In this document: positions 1-10,647 of the stretch, piece after piece
How the letters are laid out: the number at the start of each line of letters is the position of its first letter
Numbering within the stretch: position 1 is the stretch's first letter
Assembly: GCF_022370835.2 (NCBI RefSeq)
Contig: NZ_CP092365.1
Coordinates: forward strand, 434,001 to 498,000
Direction: 5' to 3'
DNA from: Mycolicibacillus parakoreensis
Lineage (GTDB): Bacteria; Actinomycetota; Actinomycetes; Mycobacteriales; Mycobacteriaceae
DNA: 64,000 nt
The notes under the pieces: model-generated
What the model was told of the DNA's origin: nothing
What the model saw: the letters and a program-made list of their open reading frames with translations, nothing else
The model's database searches: none
Position numbers and translations under genes: made by a program

Positions 1-23
1 CTCTGGGAGCTAAGGAGACACAC

Positions 24-932
24 ATGGGACTTCTCGACGGCCGCGTGGTCATCGTCACCGGCGCCGGCGGCGGCATCGGGCGCGCGCACGCGCTGGCGTT
101 CGCCGCCGAGGGCGCGCGGGTGGTGGTCAACGACATCGGGGTGGGCCTCGACGGCTCCCCGGCCGGCGGCGGCAGCGCCGCCCAGACCGTCGTCGACGAG
201 ATCGTCGCCGCCGGCGGCGAGGCGATCGCCAACGGCTCCAACGTCGCCGACTGGGGTGCGGCCGAGCAGTTGATCGCCGCCGCCGTCGAGCACTTCGGCG
301 GGCTCGACGTGCTGGTCAACAACGCCGGGATCGTGCGTGACCGGATGCTGGCCAACACCAGCGAAGAGGAGTTCGACGCCGTCGTCGCGGTGCACCTCAA
401 GGGCCACTTCGCCACCATGCGCCACGCCGCGGCCCACTGGCGCGCCCAGGCCAAGGCCGGTGCCGGCGTCGACGCCCGCATCATCAACACCACCTCCGGG
501 GCCGGGCTGCAGGGCAGCGTCGGGCAGGCCAACTACTCGGCGGCCAAGGCCGGCATCGCCGCGCTGACCCTGGTGGCCTCGGCGGAGTTGGGCCGCTACG
601 GGGTGACCGTCAACGCGATCGCGCCGGCGGCGCGCACCCGGATGACCGAGACCGTGTTCGCCGAGATGATGGCCACCCAGGAGTCCGACTTCGACGCGAT
701 GGCCCCCGAGAACGTCTCCCCGCTGCTGGCCTGGCTGGCCAGTGTGGAGGCCCGCGACGTCACCGGGCAGGTCTTCGAGGTCGAGGGCGGGCTCATCCGG
801 GTCGCCGAGGGCTGGGCGCACGGCCCGCAGGTGGACAAGGGCGCGCGCTGGGACCCGGCCGAACTCGGCCCCGTGGTCGCCGATCTGCTGGGCAAGGCCC
901 GCGCCGCCGTGCCGGTGTACGGCTCGGCCTGA
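24..932 (+). CDS. SDR family oxidoreductase (Rv3548c-like)
   Basis: This encodes a 302-residue classical short-chain dehydrogenase/reductase, presumably NAD(P)-dependent and cytosolic. The cofactor loop TGAGGGIG is at residues 12-19, the NNAG motif follows in the middle, and the catalytic Tyr and Lys are about Tyr171 and Lys175 (NYSAAK). The ATG follows an AAGGAG box at 12-17 with normal spacing. Size and position match Rv3548c of the M. tuberculosis cholesterol cluster, where the substrate is unproven. A role on a steroid or CoA-ester alcohol is inferred from context only. Its own promoter lies before the window. It is convergent with the ddn-like gene. Confidence 0.85.
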   Translation: MGLLDGRVVIVTGAGGGIGRAHALAFAAEGARVVVNDIGVGLDGSPAGGGSAAQTVVDEIVAAGGEAIANGSNVADWGAAEQLIAAAVEHFGGLDVLVNNAGIVRDRMLANTSEEEFDAVVAVHLKGHFATMRHAAAHWRAQAKAGAGVDARIINTTSGAGLQGSVGQANYSAAKAGIAALTLVASAELGRYGVTVNAIAPAARTRMTETVFAEMMATQESDFDAMAPENVSPLLAWLASVEARDVTGQVFEVEGGLIRVAEGWAHGPQVDKGARWDPAELGPVVADLLGKARAAVPVYGSA

Positions 933-969
933 GGCCCGGAGCCGCGGGCGGGGCTACTCGGCTACCCGG

Positions 970-3016
<2,047 letters not shown>

Positions 3017-3017
3017 C

Positions 3018-3031
3018 TAGAACACGTTTCA
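3018..3031. promoter_or_regulatory. KstR operator in front of fadA5
   Basis: The 14-mer TAGAACACGTTTCA fits the known KstR box (TnnAACnnGTTnnA, near-palindromic). It lies 10 bases upstream of the fadA5 ATG. KstR is the TetR-family repressor released by 3-oxo-cholestenoyl-CoA. Assignment rests on motif match and on the identity of the neighbouring genes. Confidence 0.85.
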
Positions 3032-3096
3032 TTACGCTGACAAGCGCGGATGCGTTGGCGCCTTTTATCCGGGGTGAAGGCATGTTTTACTGGCAC

Positions 3097-3110
3097 TAGA
3101 ACACGTTGTC
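3097..3110. promoter_or_regulatory. KstR operator in front of the CYP125 pair
   Basis: TAGAACACGTTGTC matches the KstR box in its left half and core. It ends 16 bases before the GTG start of the first CYP125-type gene. Together with the box at 3018-3031 it gives each divergent promoter its own operator, 79 bases apart. Confidence 0.8.
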
Positions 3111-3126
3111 ATCAAGGAGCGCACCA

Positions 3127-4377
3127 GTGTCATCTCAGCCCAGCCCCAGCTGTCCCGTCGACCTGACCGACCCGGACATCTATGCCGAGCGGATCCCGAC
3201 CGAGGAACTCGCCGAGCTGCGCAAGAACTCCCCGATCACCTGGATCGATCAACCGGACGGCAAGTCCGGCGGGTTCAACGACGGCGGCTACTGGGCGATC
3301 ACCAAGCACAAAGACGTCAAGGAGGTCTCGCTGCGCAGCGACGTGTTCTCCAGCGCCGCGAACACCGCGATCCCGCGGTTCACCGACGACATCCCGCGGG
3401 AGAACATCGACCTGCAGAGCGTCGTGCTGCTCAACATGGATGCGCCGGCGCACACCCGGCAGCGCCGGATCGTCTCCCGCGGGTTCACCCCGCGCGCGAT
3501 CGGGCGGCTGCGCGAGGAGCTGACCGAACGGGCCCAGACGATCGCCCGCGGGGCCGCGGCGTCGGGTTCGGGGGACTTCGTCGAGCAGGTGGCCAGCGAG
3601 CTGCCGCTGCAGGCGATCGCCGGGCTGCTCGGGGTGCCGCAGGACGACCGCGGCAAGCTGTTCGAGTGGTCCAACCAGATGACCTCCTACGACGACCCCG
3701 AATACGCGCACTACGACGAGAAGGCCTCGTCGATGGAGATCATCGCCTACTCGATGAAACTCGCCGAGGAGAAGCGCAAGAACCCCGGCGCCGACATCGT
3801 GACCACTCTGGTGGAGGCCGACATCGACGGCGAGAAGCTCACCGACGACGAGTTCGGGTTCTTCGTGGTGCTGTTGGCCGTCGCCGGCAACGAGACCACC
3901 CGCAACTCGATCACCCAGGGCATGATGGCGTTCACCGAGCACCCCGAGCAGTGGGAGTTGTTCAAACGCGAGCGCCCGGAGACCACCGCCGACGAGATCG
4001 TGCGGTGGGCCAGCCCGGTCACGTCGTTTCAGCGCACCGCGCTCGAGGACACCGAGCTGTCGGGGGTCAAGATCAAAAAGGGCCAGCGGGTGGTGATGTT
4101 CTACCGGTCGGCGAACTTCGACGAGGAGGTCTTCGACGACCCGTTCTCGTTCGACATCACCCGCGACCCCAACCCGCACGTCGGGTTCGGCGGCACCGGG
4201 GCGCACTACTGCATCGGCACCCACCTGGCGCGCATGACCATCCAGCTGCAGTTCGAGGCGATCGCCGACCACATGCCCGACCTGTTGCCGTTGAGCCGAC
4301 CCGACCGGCTGCGCTCGGGCTGGCTCAACGCGATCAAACACTGGCAGGTGGATTACACCGGCAAGTGCCCTGTGTAG
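3127..4377 (+). CDS. cytochrome P450, CYP125-type (first tandem copy)
   Basis: This 416-residue P450 is a close paralogue of the next gene. It has an I-helix AGNETTRNS, an ERPETTADEIVRW (K-helix region) block, and a heme loop HVGFGGTGAHYCIG with Cys362 as axial ligand. The GTG start follows AAGGAG at 3114-3119. An upstream in-frame TTG at 3106 would overlap the KstR operator and is less likely. By family it should oxidise the terminal carbon of the sterol side chain. Differences from the downstream copy are concentrated in the first 110 residues and the F/G region (TSYDDPEYAHYDEKASS), which suggests altered substrate range. It is first in the operon. Confidence 0.9.
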   Translation: MSSQPSPSCPVDLTDPDIYAERIPTEELAELRKNSPITWIDQPDGKSGGFNDGGYWAITKHKDVKEVSLRSDVFSSAANTAIPRFTDDIPRENIDLQSVVLLNMDAPAHTRQRRIVSRGFTPRAIGRLREELTERAQTIARGAAASGSGDFVEQVASELPLQAIAGLLGVPQDDRGKLFEWSNQMTSYDDPEYAHYDEKASSMEIIAYSMKLAEEKRKNPGADIVTTLVEADIDGEKLTDDEFGFFVVLLAVAGNETTRNSITQGMMAFTEHPEQWELFKRERPETTADEIVRWASPVTSFQRTALEDTELSGVKIKKGQRVVMFYRSANFDEEVFDDPFSFDITRDPNPHVGFGGTGAHYCIGTHLARMTIQLQFEAIADHMPDLLPLSRPDRLRSGWLNAIKHWQVDYTGKCPV

Positions 4378-4411
4378 CGACCACACCCGAGGACACCGCA
4401 GGAGGGTAACG

Positions 4412-5683
4412 GTGGACAGCACGACCGGGCCGGCGCGTCCGGCCGTCGCCGACGGTTTCGATTTCCTCGACCCCGACGTCATCCTTCGGGGCATCCCCGA
4501 CGAGGCGTTCGCGGCGCTGCGCGAGTCCGCACCGGTCTGCTGGATCGCCCAGCCGCCCGGTGAGGGCGGCGGCTTCCACGACGGCGGCTACTGGGCGATC
4601 ACCAAACACCGTGACGTCAAAGAGATCTCGCTGCACAGCGACGTGTTCTCCAGCTACGAGAACTGTGTGATCCCGCGGTATCCCAACGACATGAAGCGGG
4701 AGAACATCGAGCTGCAGCGGTTCGTCATGCTCAACATGGACGCCCCGGCGCACACCCGGCTGCGGCGCATCATCTCCCGCGGGTTCACCCCGCGCGCGAT
4801 CGGGCGGCTGCGCGAGGAGCTGACCGAGCGCGCCCAGACGATCGCCCGTGAGGCCGCGGCGGCGGGTTCGGGGGACTTCGTCGAGCAGATCTCCTGCGAG
4901 CTGCCGTTGCAGGCGATCGCCGGGCTGCTCGGGGTGCCGCAGGACGACCGGGACAAACTGTTCCGCTGGTCCAACGAGATGACCGGCAGCGAGGACCCCG
5001 AGTACGCCGACATCGATCCGCAGGCCTCGTCGATGGAGCTGATCGCCTACGCGATGCAGTTGGCCGAGGAGAAGAAGAACAACCCCGGCCCCGACATCGT
5101 GACCACCCTGGTGGAGGCCGACATCGACGGCGAGAAGCTCTCCGACGACGAGTTCGGGTTCTTCGTGGTGATGTTGGCCGTCGCCGGCAACGAGACCACC
5201 CGCAACTCGATCAGCCACGGCATGGTCGCCTTCGCCGAGCATCCCGAGCAGTGGGAGTTGTTCAAACGCGAGCGCCCGGAGACCACCGCCGACGAGATCG
5301 TGCGGTGGGCCACCCCGGTGATCTGTTTTCAGCGCACCGCGTTGACCGACTACGAGCTGTCGGGGGTGAAGATCGAAAAGGGCCAGCGGGTGGTGATGTT
5401 CTACCGGTCGGCGAACTTCGACGAAGAGGTCTTCGACGACCCGTTCTCGTTCGACATCACCCGCGACCCCAACCCGCACGTCGGGTTCGGCGGCACCGGG
5501 GCGCACTACTGCATCGGCACCCACCTGGCGCGCATGACCATCGATCTGATCTTCAACGCGGTCGCCGACCACGTCCCGGATCTGGCGCCGCTGGCGAAGC
5601 CGGAGCGACTACGGTCGGGGTGGCTCAACGGCATCAAACACTGGCCGGTCGACTACACCGGCAGCTGCCCGGTGGCGCACTGA
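4412..5683 (+). CDS. cyp125: steroid C26-monooxygenase, cytochrome P450 CYP125
   Basis: This 423-residue P450 resembles M. tuberculosis CYP125A1 (Rv3545c) over its whole length, including the C-terminal DYTGSCPVAH. CYP125A1 hydroxylates and further oxidises cholest-4-en-3-one at C26. The I-helix is AGNETTRNS and the heme ligand is Cys367 in GAHYCIG. The GTG start follows GGAGGG at 4401-4406. Electrons would come through a ferredoxin such as FdxD, which begins at the end of this window. The gene is 34 bases after the first CYP125-type gene and in the same operon. Of the two copies this is the better match to CYP125A1. Confidence 0.92.
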   Translation: MDSTTGPARPAVADGFDFLDPDVILRGIPDEAFAALRESAPVCWIAQPPGEGGGFHDGGYWAITKHRDVKEISLHSDVFSSYENCVIPRYPNDMKRENIELQRFVMLNMDAPAHTRLRRIISRGFTPRAIGRLREELTERAQTIAREAAAAGSGDFVEQISCELPLQAIAGLLGVPQDDRDKLFRWSNEMTGSEDPEYADIDPQASSMELIAYAMQLAEEKKNNPGPDIVTTLVEADIDGEKLSDDEFGFFVVMLAVAGNETTRNSISHGMVAFAEHPEQWELFKRERPETTADEIVRWATPVICFQRTALTDYELSGVKIEKGQRVVMFYRSANFDEEVFDDPFSFDITRDPNPHVGFGGTGAHYCIGTHLARMTIDLIFNAVADHVPDLAPLAKPERLRSGWLNGIKHWPVDYTGSCPVAH

Positions 5684-5752
5684 CCGTCGGCCGGAAGGCC
5701 CCGAACCGCCACAGCAGGCCCGCGCGGGCCACGAGAATCGAGGAGCACACGG

Positions 5753-6769
5753 GTGGATTTCACTCCCGAACCCGAGCAGCAGGCCGTCGCCGACGTGGTC
5801 ACGTCGGTGCTGGGCCGCGACAACAGTTGGCAGGCGCTGGTCTCCGGCGGCGTCACCGCCCTGGCGGTGCCCGAACGCCTCGGCGGTGACGGGGTCGGTC
5901 TGCCGGAGGTGGCCACCGCACTGACCGAGATCGGCCGCCACGGTACCGTCAGCCCCGCCCTGGCCACCCTGGGCCTGGGGCTGGTGCCGTTGCTCGACCT
6001 CGCCTCGGCCTCCCAGCAGGACCGCTACCTCGCCGGTGTCGGCGCCGGTGCGGTGCTGACCGCCGCGCTGAACGAACCGGCGGCGTCGCTGCCCGAAACG
6101 CCGTCGACCACGCTGAGCGGTCACCGCCTGTCGGGCACCAAGATCGGCGTGCCCTACGCCGAGACCGCCGACTGGATGCTGGTCACCACCGACAACGGCG
6201 TGGTGGTGGTCTCACCGACGGCCGACGGTGTGCAACTGACCAAGACCCCCGCGGCCAACCACAGCGACGAGTACACGGTGGTGTTCACCGACGTGGCGGT
6301 GGCCGACGAGGACGTGCTGGCCGGGGCGAGCGTGCACCGGGTCAACCAGTTGGCGCTGGCGATGATCGGGGCGTTCGCCTCCGGTCTGGTCGCCGGTGCG
6401 CTGCGCCTGACCGCCGACTACGTCGGCACCCGTGAGCAGTTCGGCCGTCCGCTGTCGACGTTCCAGACGGTGGCCGCCCAGCTGTCGGAGGTCTACATCG
6501 TCTCGCGCACCGTCACCTTGGCGGCCACCTCGGTGGTGTGGCGGCTGGCCAACGACCTCGGCGATGACGCGCTCACCGAAGGCGACCTGGGCGTGCTCGG
6601 CTACTGGATCACCTCGCAGGCGCCGCCGATGATGCAGATCTGCCATCATCTGCACGGCGGGATGGGCATGGACATCGACTATCCGATGGACCGGTACTAC
6701 TCGACGGTCAAGGATCTGTCTCGCCTGCTCGGGGGCACGTCGTACCGTCTCGACCTGGTGGGGGTGTAG
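5753..6769 (+). CDS. fadE28: acyl-CoA dehydrogenase FadE28 (ChsE1 subunit)
   Basis: This 338-residue acyl-CoA dehydrogenase subunit pairs with the next gene product. In M. tuberculosis the FadE28-FadE29 (ChsE1-ChsE2) heterotetramer dehydrogenates the propanoyl (C3) side chain of steroid-CoA. The signature REQFGRPLSTFQ is visible about two-thirds along, followed by HLHGGMGMDIDYPMDRYY near the C-terminus. The GTG start is preceded by AGGAG at 5741-5745. The short length compared with usual 380-400-residue dehydrogenases is normal for this half-active-site subunit. The stop codon directly abuts the fadE29 ATG, consistent with 1:1 synthesis. Confidence 0.93.
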   Translation: MDFTPEPEQQAVADVVTSVLGRDNSWQALVSGGVTALAVPERLGGDGVGLPEVATALTEIGRHGTVSPALATLGLGLVPLLDLASASQQDRYLAGVGAGAVLTAALNEPAASLPETPSTTLSGHRLSGTKIGVPYAETADWMLVTTDNGVVVVSPTADGVQLTKTPAANHSDEYTVVFTDVAVADEDVLAGASVHRVNQLALAMIGAFASGLVAGALRLTADYVGTREQFGRPLSTFQTVAAQLSEVYIVSRTVTLAATSVVWRLANDLGDDALTEGDLGVLGYWITSQAPPMMQICHHLHGGMGMDIDYPMDRYYSTVKDLSRLLGGTSYRLDLVGV

Positions 6770-7933
6770 ATGTTCATCGACCTGACCGCTGAGCAGCGCA
6801 AGCTGCAGGCCGATCTGCGGGAGTACTTCGCCACGCTGATCAAACCCGACGAGGCGGCGGCGATGGCCGTCGACCGGCACTGCGGCGCCTACCGCGACGT
6901 CATCCGCCGCATGGGCGCCGACGGCAAGCTCGGGGTCGGCTGGCCCAAAGAGTTCGGCGGGCTGGGCTTCGGCCCGATCGAACAGCAGATCTTCGTCAAC
7001 GAGGCGCAGCGCGCCGACATCCCGCTGCCCGCGGTGACCCTGCAGACCGTCGGCCCGACCCTGCAGGTCTACGGCACCGAGGAGCAGAAGAAGACGTTTT
7101 TGCCCGCGATCCTCGCCGGTGAGGTGCACTTCGCGATCGGCTACTCCGAACCGGAGGCCGGCACCGACCTGGCGTCGTTGCGCACCACCGCGGTTCGCGA
7201 CGGCGATCACTACATCATCAACGGCCAGAAGGTGTTCACCACCGGCGCCCATGACGCCGACTACATCTGGCTGGCGGCACGCACCGACCCGACTGCGGTC
7301 AAACACAAGGGCATCTCGATCTTCATCGTCGACACCTCCGACCCGGGGTATTCGTTCACCCCGATGATCCTGTCCGACGGCGCGCACCACACCAACGCCA
7401 CCTACTACACCGACGTGCGGGTGCCCGCCGACATGCTCGTCGGTGAGGAGAACGGCGGCTGGAAGCTGATCACCACCCAGCTCAACAACGAGCGCGTCAT
7501 GCTCGGGCCCGCCGGGCGGTTCGGGGCGATCTACGACCGCGTGCACGCGTGGGCGAACCAGCCCGGCAGTGACGGTGTCACCCCGATCAGCCACGACGCG
7601 GTGCGCCGCGGGCTGGCCGAGATCCGCGCGATGTTCCGCATCAACGAACTGCTCAACTGGCAGGTCGCCGCCGCCGGGGACGTCATCGACGTCGCCGACG
7701 CGGCGGCGACGAAAGTGTTCGGCACCGAGCGCATCCAGTACGCGGGGCGACTGGCCGAGGAGATCGTCGGCGGCTACGGCAACCCGGCGGATCCGGCGAC
7801 CGGCGAGCTGTTGGAGTGGCTCGACGCGCAGACCAAACGCAACCTGGTGATCACCTTCGGCGGTGGGGTCAACGAGGTGATGCGCGAGATGATCGCCTCC
7901 GCCGGTCTCAAGGTCCCGAGGGTGCCGCGATGA
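6770..7933 (+). CDS. fadE29: acyl-CoA dehydrogenase FadE29 (ChsE2 subunit)
   Basis: This 387-residue partner of FadE28 carries the FAD/acyl-binding segment AIGYSEPEAGTDLASLRTT and the NGQKVFTTGAHDADYIW stretch typical of the family. Its ATG follows the fadE28 stop with no gap, and its own stop overlaps the next start (ATGA). By homology with Rv3543c it forms an alpha2beta2 complex with FadE28 that introduces a double bond into 3-oxo-4-pregnene-20-carboxyl-CoA. Confidence 0.93.
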   Translation: MFIDLTAEQRKLQADLREYFATLIKPDEAAAMAVDRHCGAYRDVIRRMGADGKLGVGWPKEFGGLGFGPIEQQIFVNEAQRADIPLPAVTLQTVGPTLQVYGTEEQKKTFLPAILAGEVHFAIGYSEPEAGTDLASLRTTAVRDGDHYIINGQKVFTTGAHDADYIWLAARTDPTAVKHKGISIFIVDTSDPGYSFTPMILSDGAHHTNATYYTDVRVPADMLVGEENGGWKLITTQLNNERVMLGPAGRFGAIYDRVHAWANQPGSDGVTPISHDAVRRGLAEIRAMFRINELLNWQVAAAGDVIDVADAAATKVFGTERIQYAGRLAEEIVGGYGNPADPATGELLEWLDAQTKRNLVITFGGGVNEVMREMIASAGLKVPRVPR

Positions 7934-8901
7934 GCAACGACCTGCAGTCGGGAATCGACGCGCTGCTGGCGACCGGCCGCAGCGCACCGCGAGCCGGCCG
8001 GGATCCGGTGAACCAGCCGATGATCCACCACTGGGTGGACGCCCTCGGTGATGCCAACCCGATCTACGTCGACGCCGATGCGGCCAGGGACGCCGGGCAT
8101 CCCGGCGTCGTCGCCCCGCCGGCGATGATCCAGGTGTGGACGATGATGGGGCTTTCCGGGGTGCGCCCCGACGACGATCCGCTGGGCAAGATCATCGAGT
8201 TGTTCGACGGCGCCGGCTATGTCGGGGTGGTGGCCACCAACTGTGAGCAGACCTACCACCGCTATCTGCGCCCCGGTGAACACGTCAGCGTCACCGCCGA
8301 GATCACCGACGTCGTCGGGCCCAAGCAGACCGGCCTGGGTGAGGGTTACTTCATCAACCAGAAGATCCGCTGGTGGGTGGGCGAGGAATCCGTCGCCGAC
8401 ATGGACTGGCGGATCCTGAAATTCATCCCGCGCGGCAACGACGCGACCGACCCCGCCGCGGCGGTGCCCGAGGATCTCGACCCGGACAAGCTGATGCGCC
8501 CGTCGTCGTCGCGGGACACCCGGTTCTTCTGGGACGGGGTGGCCGCGCACGAACTGCGCATCCAGCGCCGCCCGGACGGGCGCCTGCAGCACCCGCCGGT
8601 GCCGGCGGTCTGGGCGGACAAGGACGCGCCGGTCGACTACGTGGTGGCCGGCGGCACCGGCACCGTCTACAGCTACGTGGTCCATCACGCGCCGAAGGTG
8701 CCGGGGCGGAGTCTGCCGTTCGTCATCGCCCTGGTGGAGCTCGACGAGGGCGTGCGGATGCTGGGCGAGCTGCGCGGCATCGACGCCGAGAAGGTGGAGA
8801 TCGGAATGGCTGTGCAGGCGACGTTCATCGACTTCCCCGCCGGGGCCGACGCCGAGGCCAGTCCGGCCTGGACGCTGTACGCCTGGGAGCCGGCGCCGTG
8901 A
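7930..8901 (+). CDS. chsH2: steroid enoyl-CoA hydratase subunit ChsH2 (MaoC-like + DUF35)
   Basis: This 323-residue fusion has an N-terminal MaoC-like hot-dog domain (about residues 1-165) and a C-terminal DUF35/OB-fold domain (about 190-320). In M. tuberculosis Rv3542c, the MaoC part pairs with ChsH1 to hydrate 3-oxo-4,17-pregnadiene-20-carboxyl-CoA. The DUF35 part docks Ltp2, which then cleaves the product to an androstenedione-type ketone and propionyl-CoA. The start was placed at the ATG overlapping the fadE29 stop (ATGA); a longer frame upstream lies inside fadE29. The ATGA/GTGA coupling through this operon fits stoichiometric complexes. Confidence 0.93.
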   Translation: MSNDLQSGIDALLATGRSAPRAGRDPVNQPMIHHWVDALGDANPIYVDADAARDAGHPGVVAPPAMIQVWTMMGLSGVRPDDDPLGKIIELFDGAGYVGVVATNCEQTYHRYLRPGEHVSVTAEITDVVGPKQTGLGEGYFINQKIRWWVGEESVADMDWRILKFIPRGNDATDPAAAVPEDLDPDKLMRPSSSRDTRFFWDGVAAHELRIQRRPDGRLQHPPVPAVWADKDAPVDYVVAGGTGTVYSYVVHHAPKVPGRSLPFVIALVELDEGVRMLGELRGIDAEKVEIGMAVQATFIDFPAGADAEASPAWTLYAWEPAP

Positions 8902-9308
8902 GCGGGGTCGACGCCGCCGACGTCGCGGTGGGCGCCACGCTGCCGACGTTGGCGATCCACGGGGATCCGACGTTCATCGTCTCCACCGCGATCGCCACGC
9001 GTGACTACCAGGACGTGCACCACGACCGGGACTCCGCGCAGGCCAAGGGATCCAAGGACATCTTCGTCAACATCCTCACCGACACCGGCCTGGTGCAGCG
9101 TTACCTCACCGACTGGGCCGGTCCGCGCGCGGTGATCCGGTCCATCGGGTTGCGTCTCGGGGTGCCCTGGTACGCCTACGACACGGTGACCTTCACCGGT
9201 GAGGTGACCGCCGTCGACGACGGGCTGATCACCGTGAAAGTGGTGGGCGCCAACAGCTTGGGTGATCACGTGGTGGCCACCGCGACGTTGACGATCGGGG
9301 GCATGTGA
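8898..9308 (+). CDS. chsH1: steroid enoyl-CoA hydratase subunit ChsH1
   Basis: This 136-residue MaoC-like hot-dog protein begins at a GTG that overlaps the chsH2 stop (GTGA). The hydratase-type segment RDYQDVHHDRDSAQAKGSKD holds the catalytic Asp/His pair expected of this family. By homology with Rv3541c it supplies the active site of the ChsH1-ChsH2 hydratase. The frame extends further upstream inside chsH2, but only the overlapping GTG makes a protein of the family's usual length. Confidence 0.92.
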   Translation: MSGVDAADVAVGATLPTLAIHGDPTFIVSTAIATRDYQDVHHDRDSAQAKGSKDIFVNILTDTGLVQRYLTDWAGPRAVIRSIGLRLGVPWYAYDTVTFTGEVTAVDDGLITVKVVGANSLGDHVVATATLTIGGM

Positions 9309-10474
9309 TGGCCGGCGGACTCTCGGGCAAGGCCGCGATCGCCGGGATCGGCGCCACCGACTTCTCGAAGGCCTCCGGGCGCAGCGAGCTGCGGTTGGCC
9401 GCCGAGGCGGTCCTCGACGCGCTCGACGACGCGGGGTTGACCCCCGCCGACGTCGACGGCCTGGTCACCTTCACCATGGACTCCAACCTGGAGACCGCGG
9501 TGGCGCGGGCGACCGGCGTGGGGGAGTTGAGCTTCTTCTCCCAGATCGGGTACGGCGGCGGGGCCGCGGCGGCCACCGTGCAGCAGGCCGCGATGGCGGT
9601 CGCGTCCGGTGTCGCCGACGTCGTGGTGGCCTACCGCGCCTTCAACGAGCGCTCGGAGTTCCGGTTCGGCCAGGTGATGACCGGGCTGACCGTCAACGCC
9701 GACTCCCGCGGTGTGGAGTACAGCTGGTCGTATCCGCACGGACTGTCCACCCCGGCGGCGTCGGTGGCGATGATCGCCCGCCGCTACATGCACGAATACG
9801 GCGCCACCAGTGCCGATTTCGGCGCGGTGTCGGTGGCCGACCGCAAACACGCGGCGACCAACCCCAAGGCGCACTTCTACGGCAAACCGATCACGATCGA
9901 GGACCACCAGAACTCGCGGATGATCGCTGATCCGCTTCGGCTGCTGGACTGCTGCCAGGAGACCGACGGCGGGGTGGCGATCGTGGTCACCAGCGCCGAG
10001 CGGGCCAAGGACCTGCGCCATCGCCCGGCGGTCATCGAGGGTGCCGCACAGGGATCGGGCGCCGACCAGTTCACCATGTACTCCTACTACCGCGACGAAC
10101 TCGGCCTGCCCGAGATGGGGCTGGTGGGCCGCCAACTGTGGGCGCAGTCCGGGCTGAGCCCCGACGACATCGCGACCGCGGTGCTCTACGACCATTTCAC
10201 CCCGTACACGCTGATCCAGTTGGAGGAGCTCGGATTCTGCGGCAGGGGGGAGGCCAAGGACTTCATCGCCGACGGGGCGATCGAGCTCGGCGGGCGATTG
10301 CCGCTCAACACCCACGGCGGTCAGCTCGGCGAGGCCTACGTGCACGGCATGAACGGCATCGCCGAGGGGGTGCGCCAGCTGCGCGGCACCTCGGTCAACC
10401 AGGTCGACGGTGTCGAGCATGTGCTGGTCACCGCCGGCACCGGGGTGCCGACCTCCGGGCTGATCCTGGGGTAG
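9308..10474 (+). CDS. ltp2: steroid side-chain aldolase Ltp2 (thiolase-fold lipid-transfer-like protein)
   Basis: This is a 388-residue SCP-x-type thiolase-fold protein. Ltp2 (Rv3540c) with the ChsH2 DUF35 domain performs the retro-aldol cleavage that ends side-chain degradation. The start is the ATG at 9308, overlapping the chsH1 stop; the GTG at 9305 is an equally possible start one codon earlier. Visible blocks include a DDAGLTPADVDGLV segment near residues 38-51, the GYGGGAAAATVQQA turn, and the C-terminal NTHGGQLGEAYVHGM thiolase-like loop. It closes the cyp125-to-ltp2 operon. The next gene in the same direction is an unrelated, repeat-flanked one. Confidence 0.93.
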   Translation: MAGGLSGKAAIAGIGATDFSKASGRSELRLAAEAVLDALDDAGLTPADVDGLVTFTMDSNLETAVARATGVGELSFFSQIGYGGGAAAATVQQAAMAVASGVADVVVAYRAFNERSEFRFGQVMTGLTVNADSRGVEYSWSYPHGLSTPAASVAMIARRYMHEYGATSADFGAVSVADRKHAATNPKAHFYGKPITIEDHQNSRMIADPLRLLDCCQETDGGVAIVVTSAERAKDLRHRPAVIEGAAQGSGADQFTMYSYYRDELGLPEMGLVGRQLWAQSGLSPDDIATAVLYDHFTPYTLIQLEELGFCGRGEAKDFIADGAIELGGRLPLNTHGGQLGEAYVHGMNGIAEGVRQLRGTSVNQVDGVEHVLVTAGTGVPTSGLILG

Positions 10475-10480
10475 TCCACG

Positions 10481-10526
10481 CCCCCTCTCGCGCCCCCTCG
10501 CGCCCCTCGCGCCCCCCCTCGCGCGA
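10481..10526. repeat. C-rich simple repeat, (C4-7)TCGCG units
   Basis: Four degenerate head-to-tail units of a C-run followed by TCGCG lie directly after ltp2 and run into the left hairpin repeat of the DUF559 cassette. They contain no gene. Slippage-prone tracts like this are uncommon elsewhere in the window. Confidence 0.7.
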
Positions 10527-10527
10527 G

Positions 10528-10574
10528 CGTGAAGCCAGGTTCACGTTCGCGCCCCGACGTGAACCTGGCGTCAC
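10528..10574. repeat. left hairpin repeat of DUF559 cassette 1
   Basis: The 18-base arm CGTGAAGCCAGGTTCACG is followed by a 12-base loop and the arm CGTGAACCTGGCGTCAC, which pairs with one mismatch. The same element recurs, in direct orientation, at 11483-11530; 42 of 48 positions match and the first arm is identical. Each long arm is itself nearly self-complementary. It sits 73 bases before the DUF559 gene start. Confidence 0.85.
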
Positions 10575-10647
10575 ACTCGGCGTCCGGTGGTGAACCGATC
10601 CGGCCCGGTGAAGTGACGATCCCGCCGTCGGCTGGCACGCTGCCGCC

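Noticed and set aside
3106..3126. TTG at 3106 as the start of the first CYP125-type gene
   Set aside because: It lies within the KstR operator and has no ribosome-binding site. The GTG at 3127 follows AAGGAG at good spacing.
6212..7987. 591-residue minus-strand frame across fadE28/fadE29
   Set aside because: It shadows two well-recognised dehydrogenases and contains only Gly/Arg/Val/His-rich sequence with no family motif.
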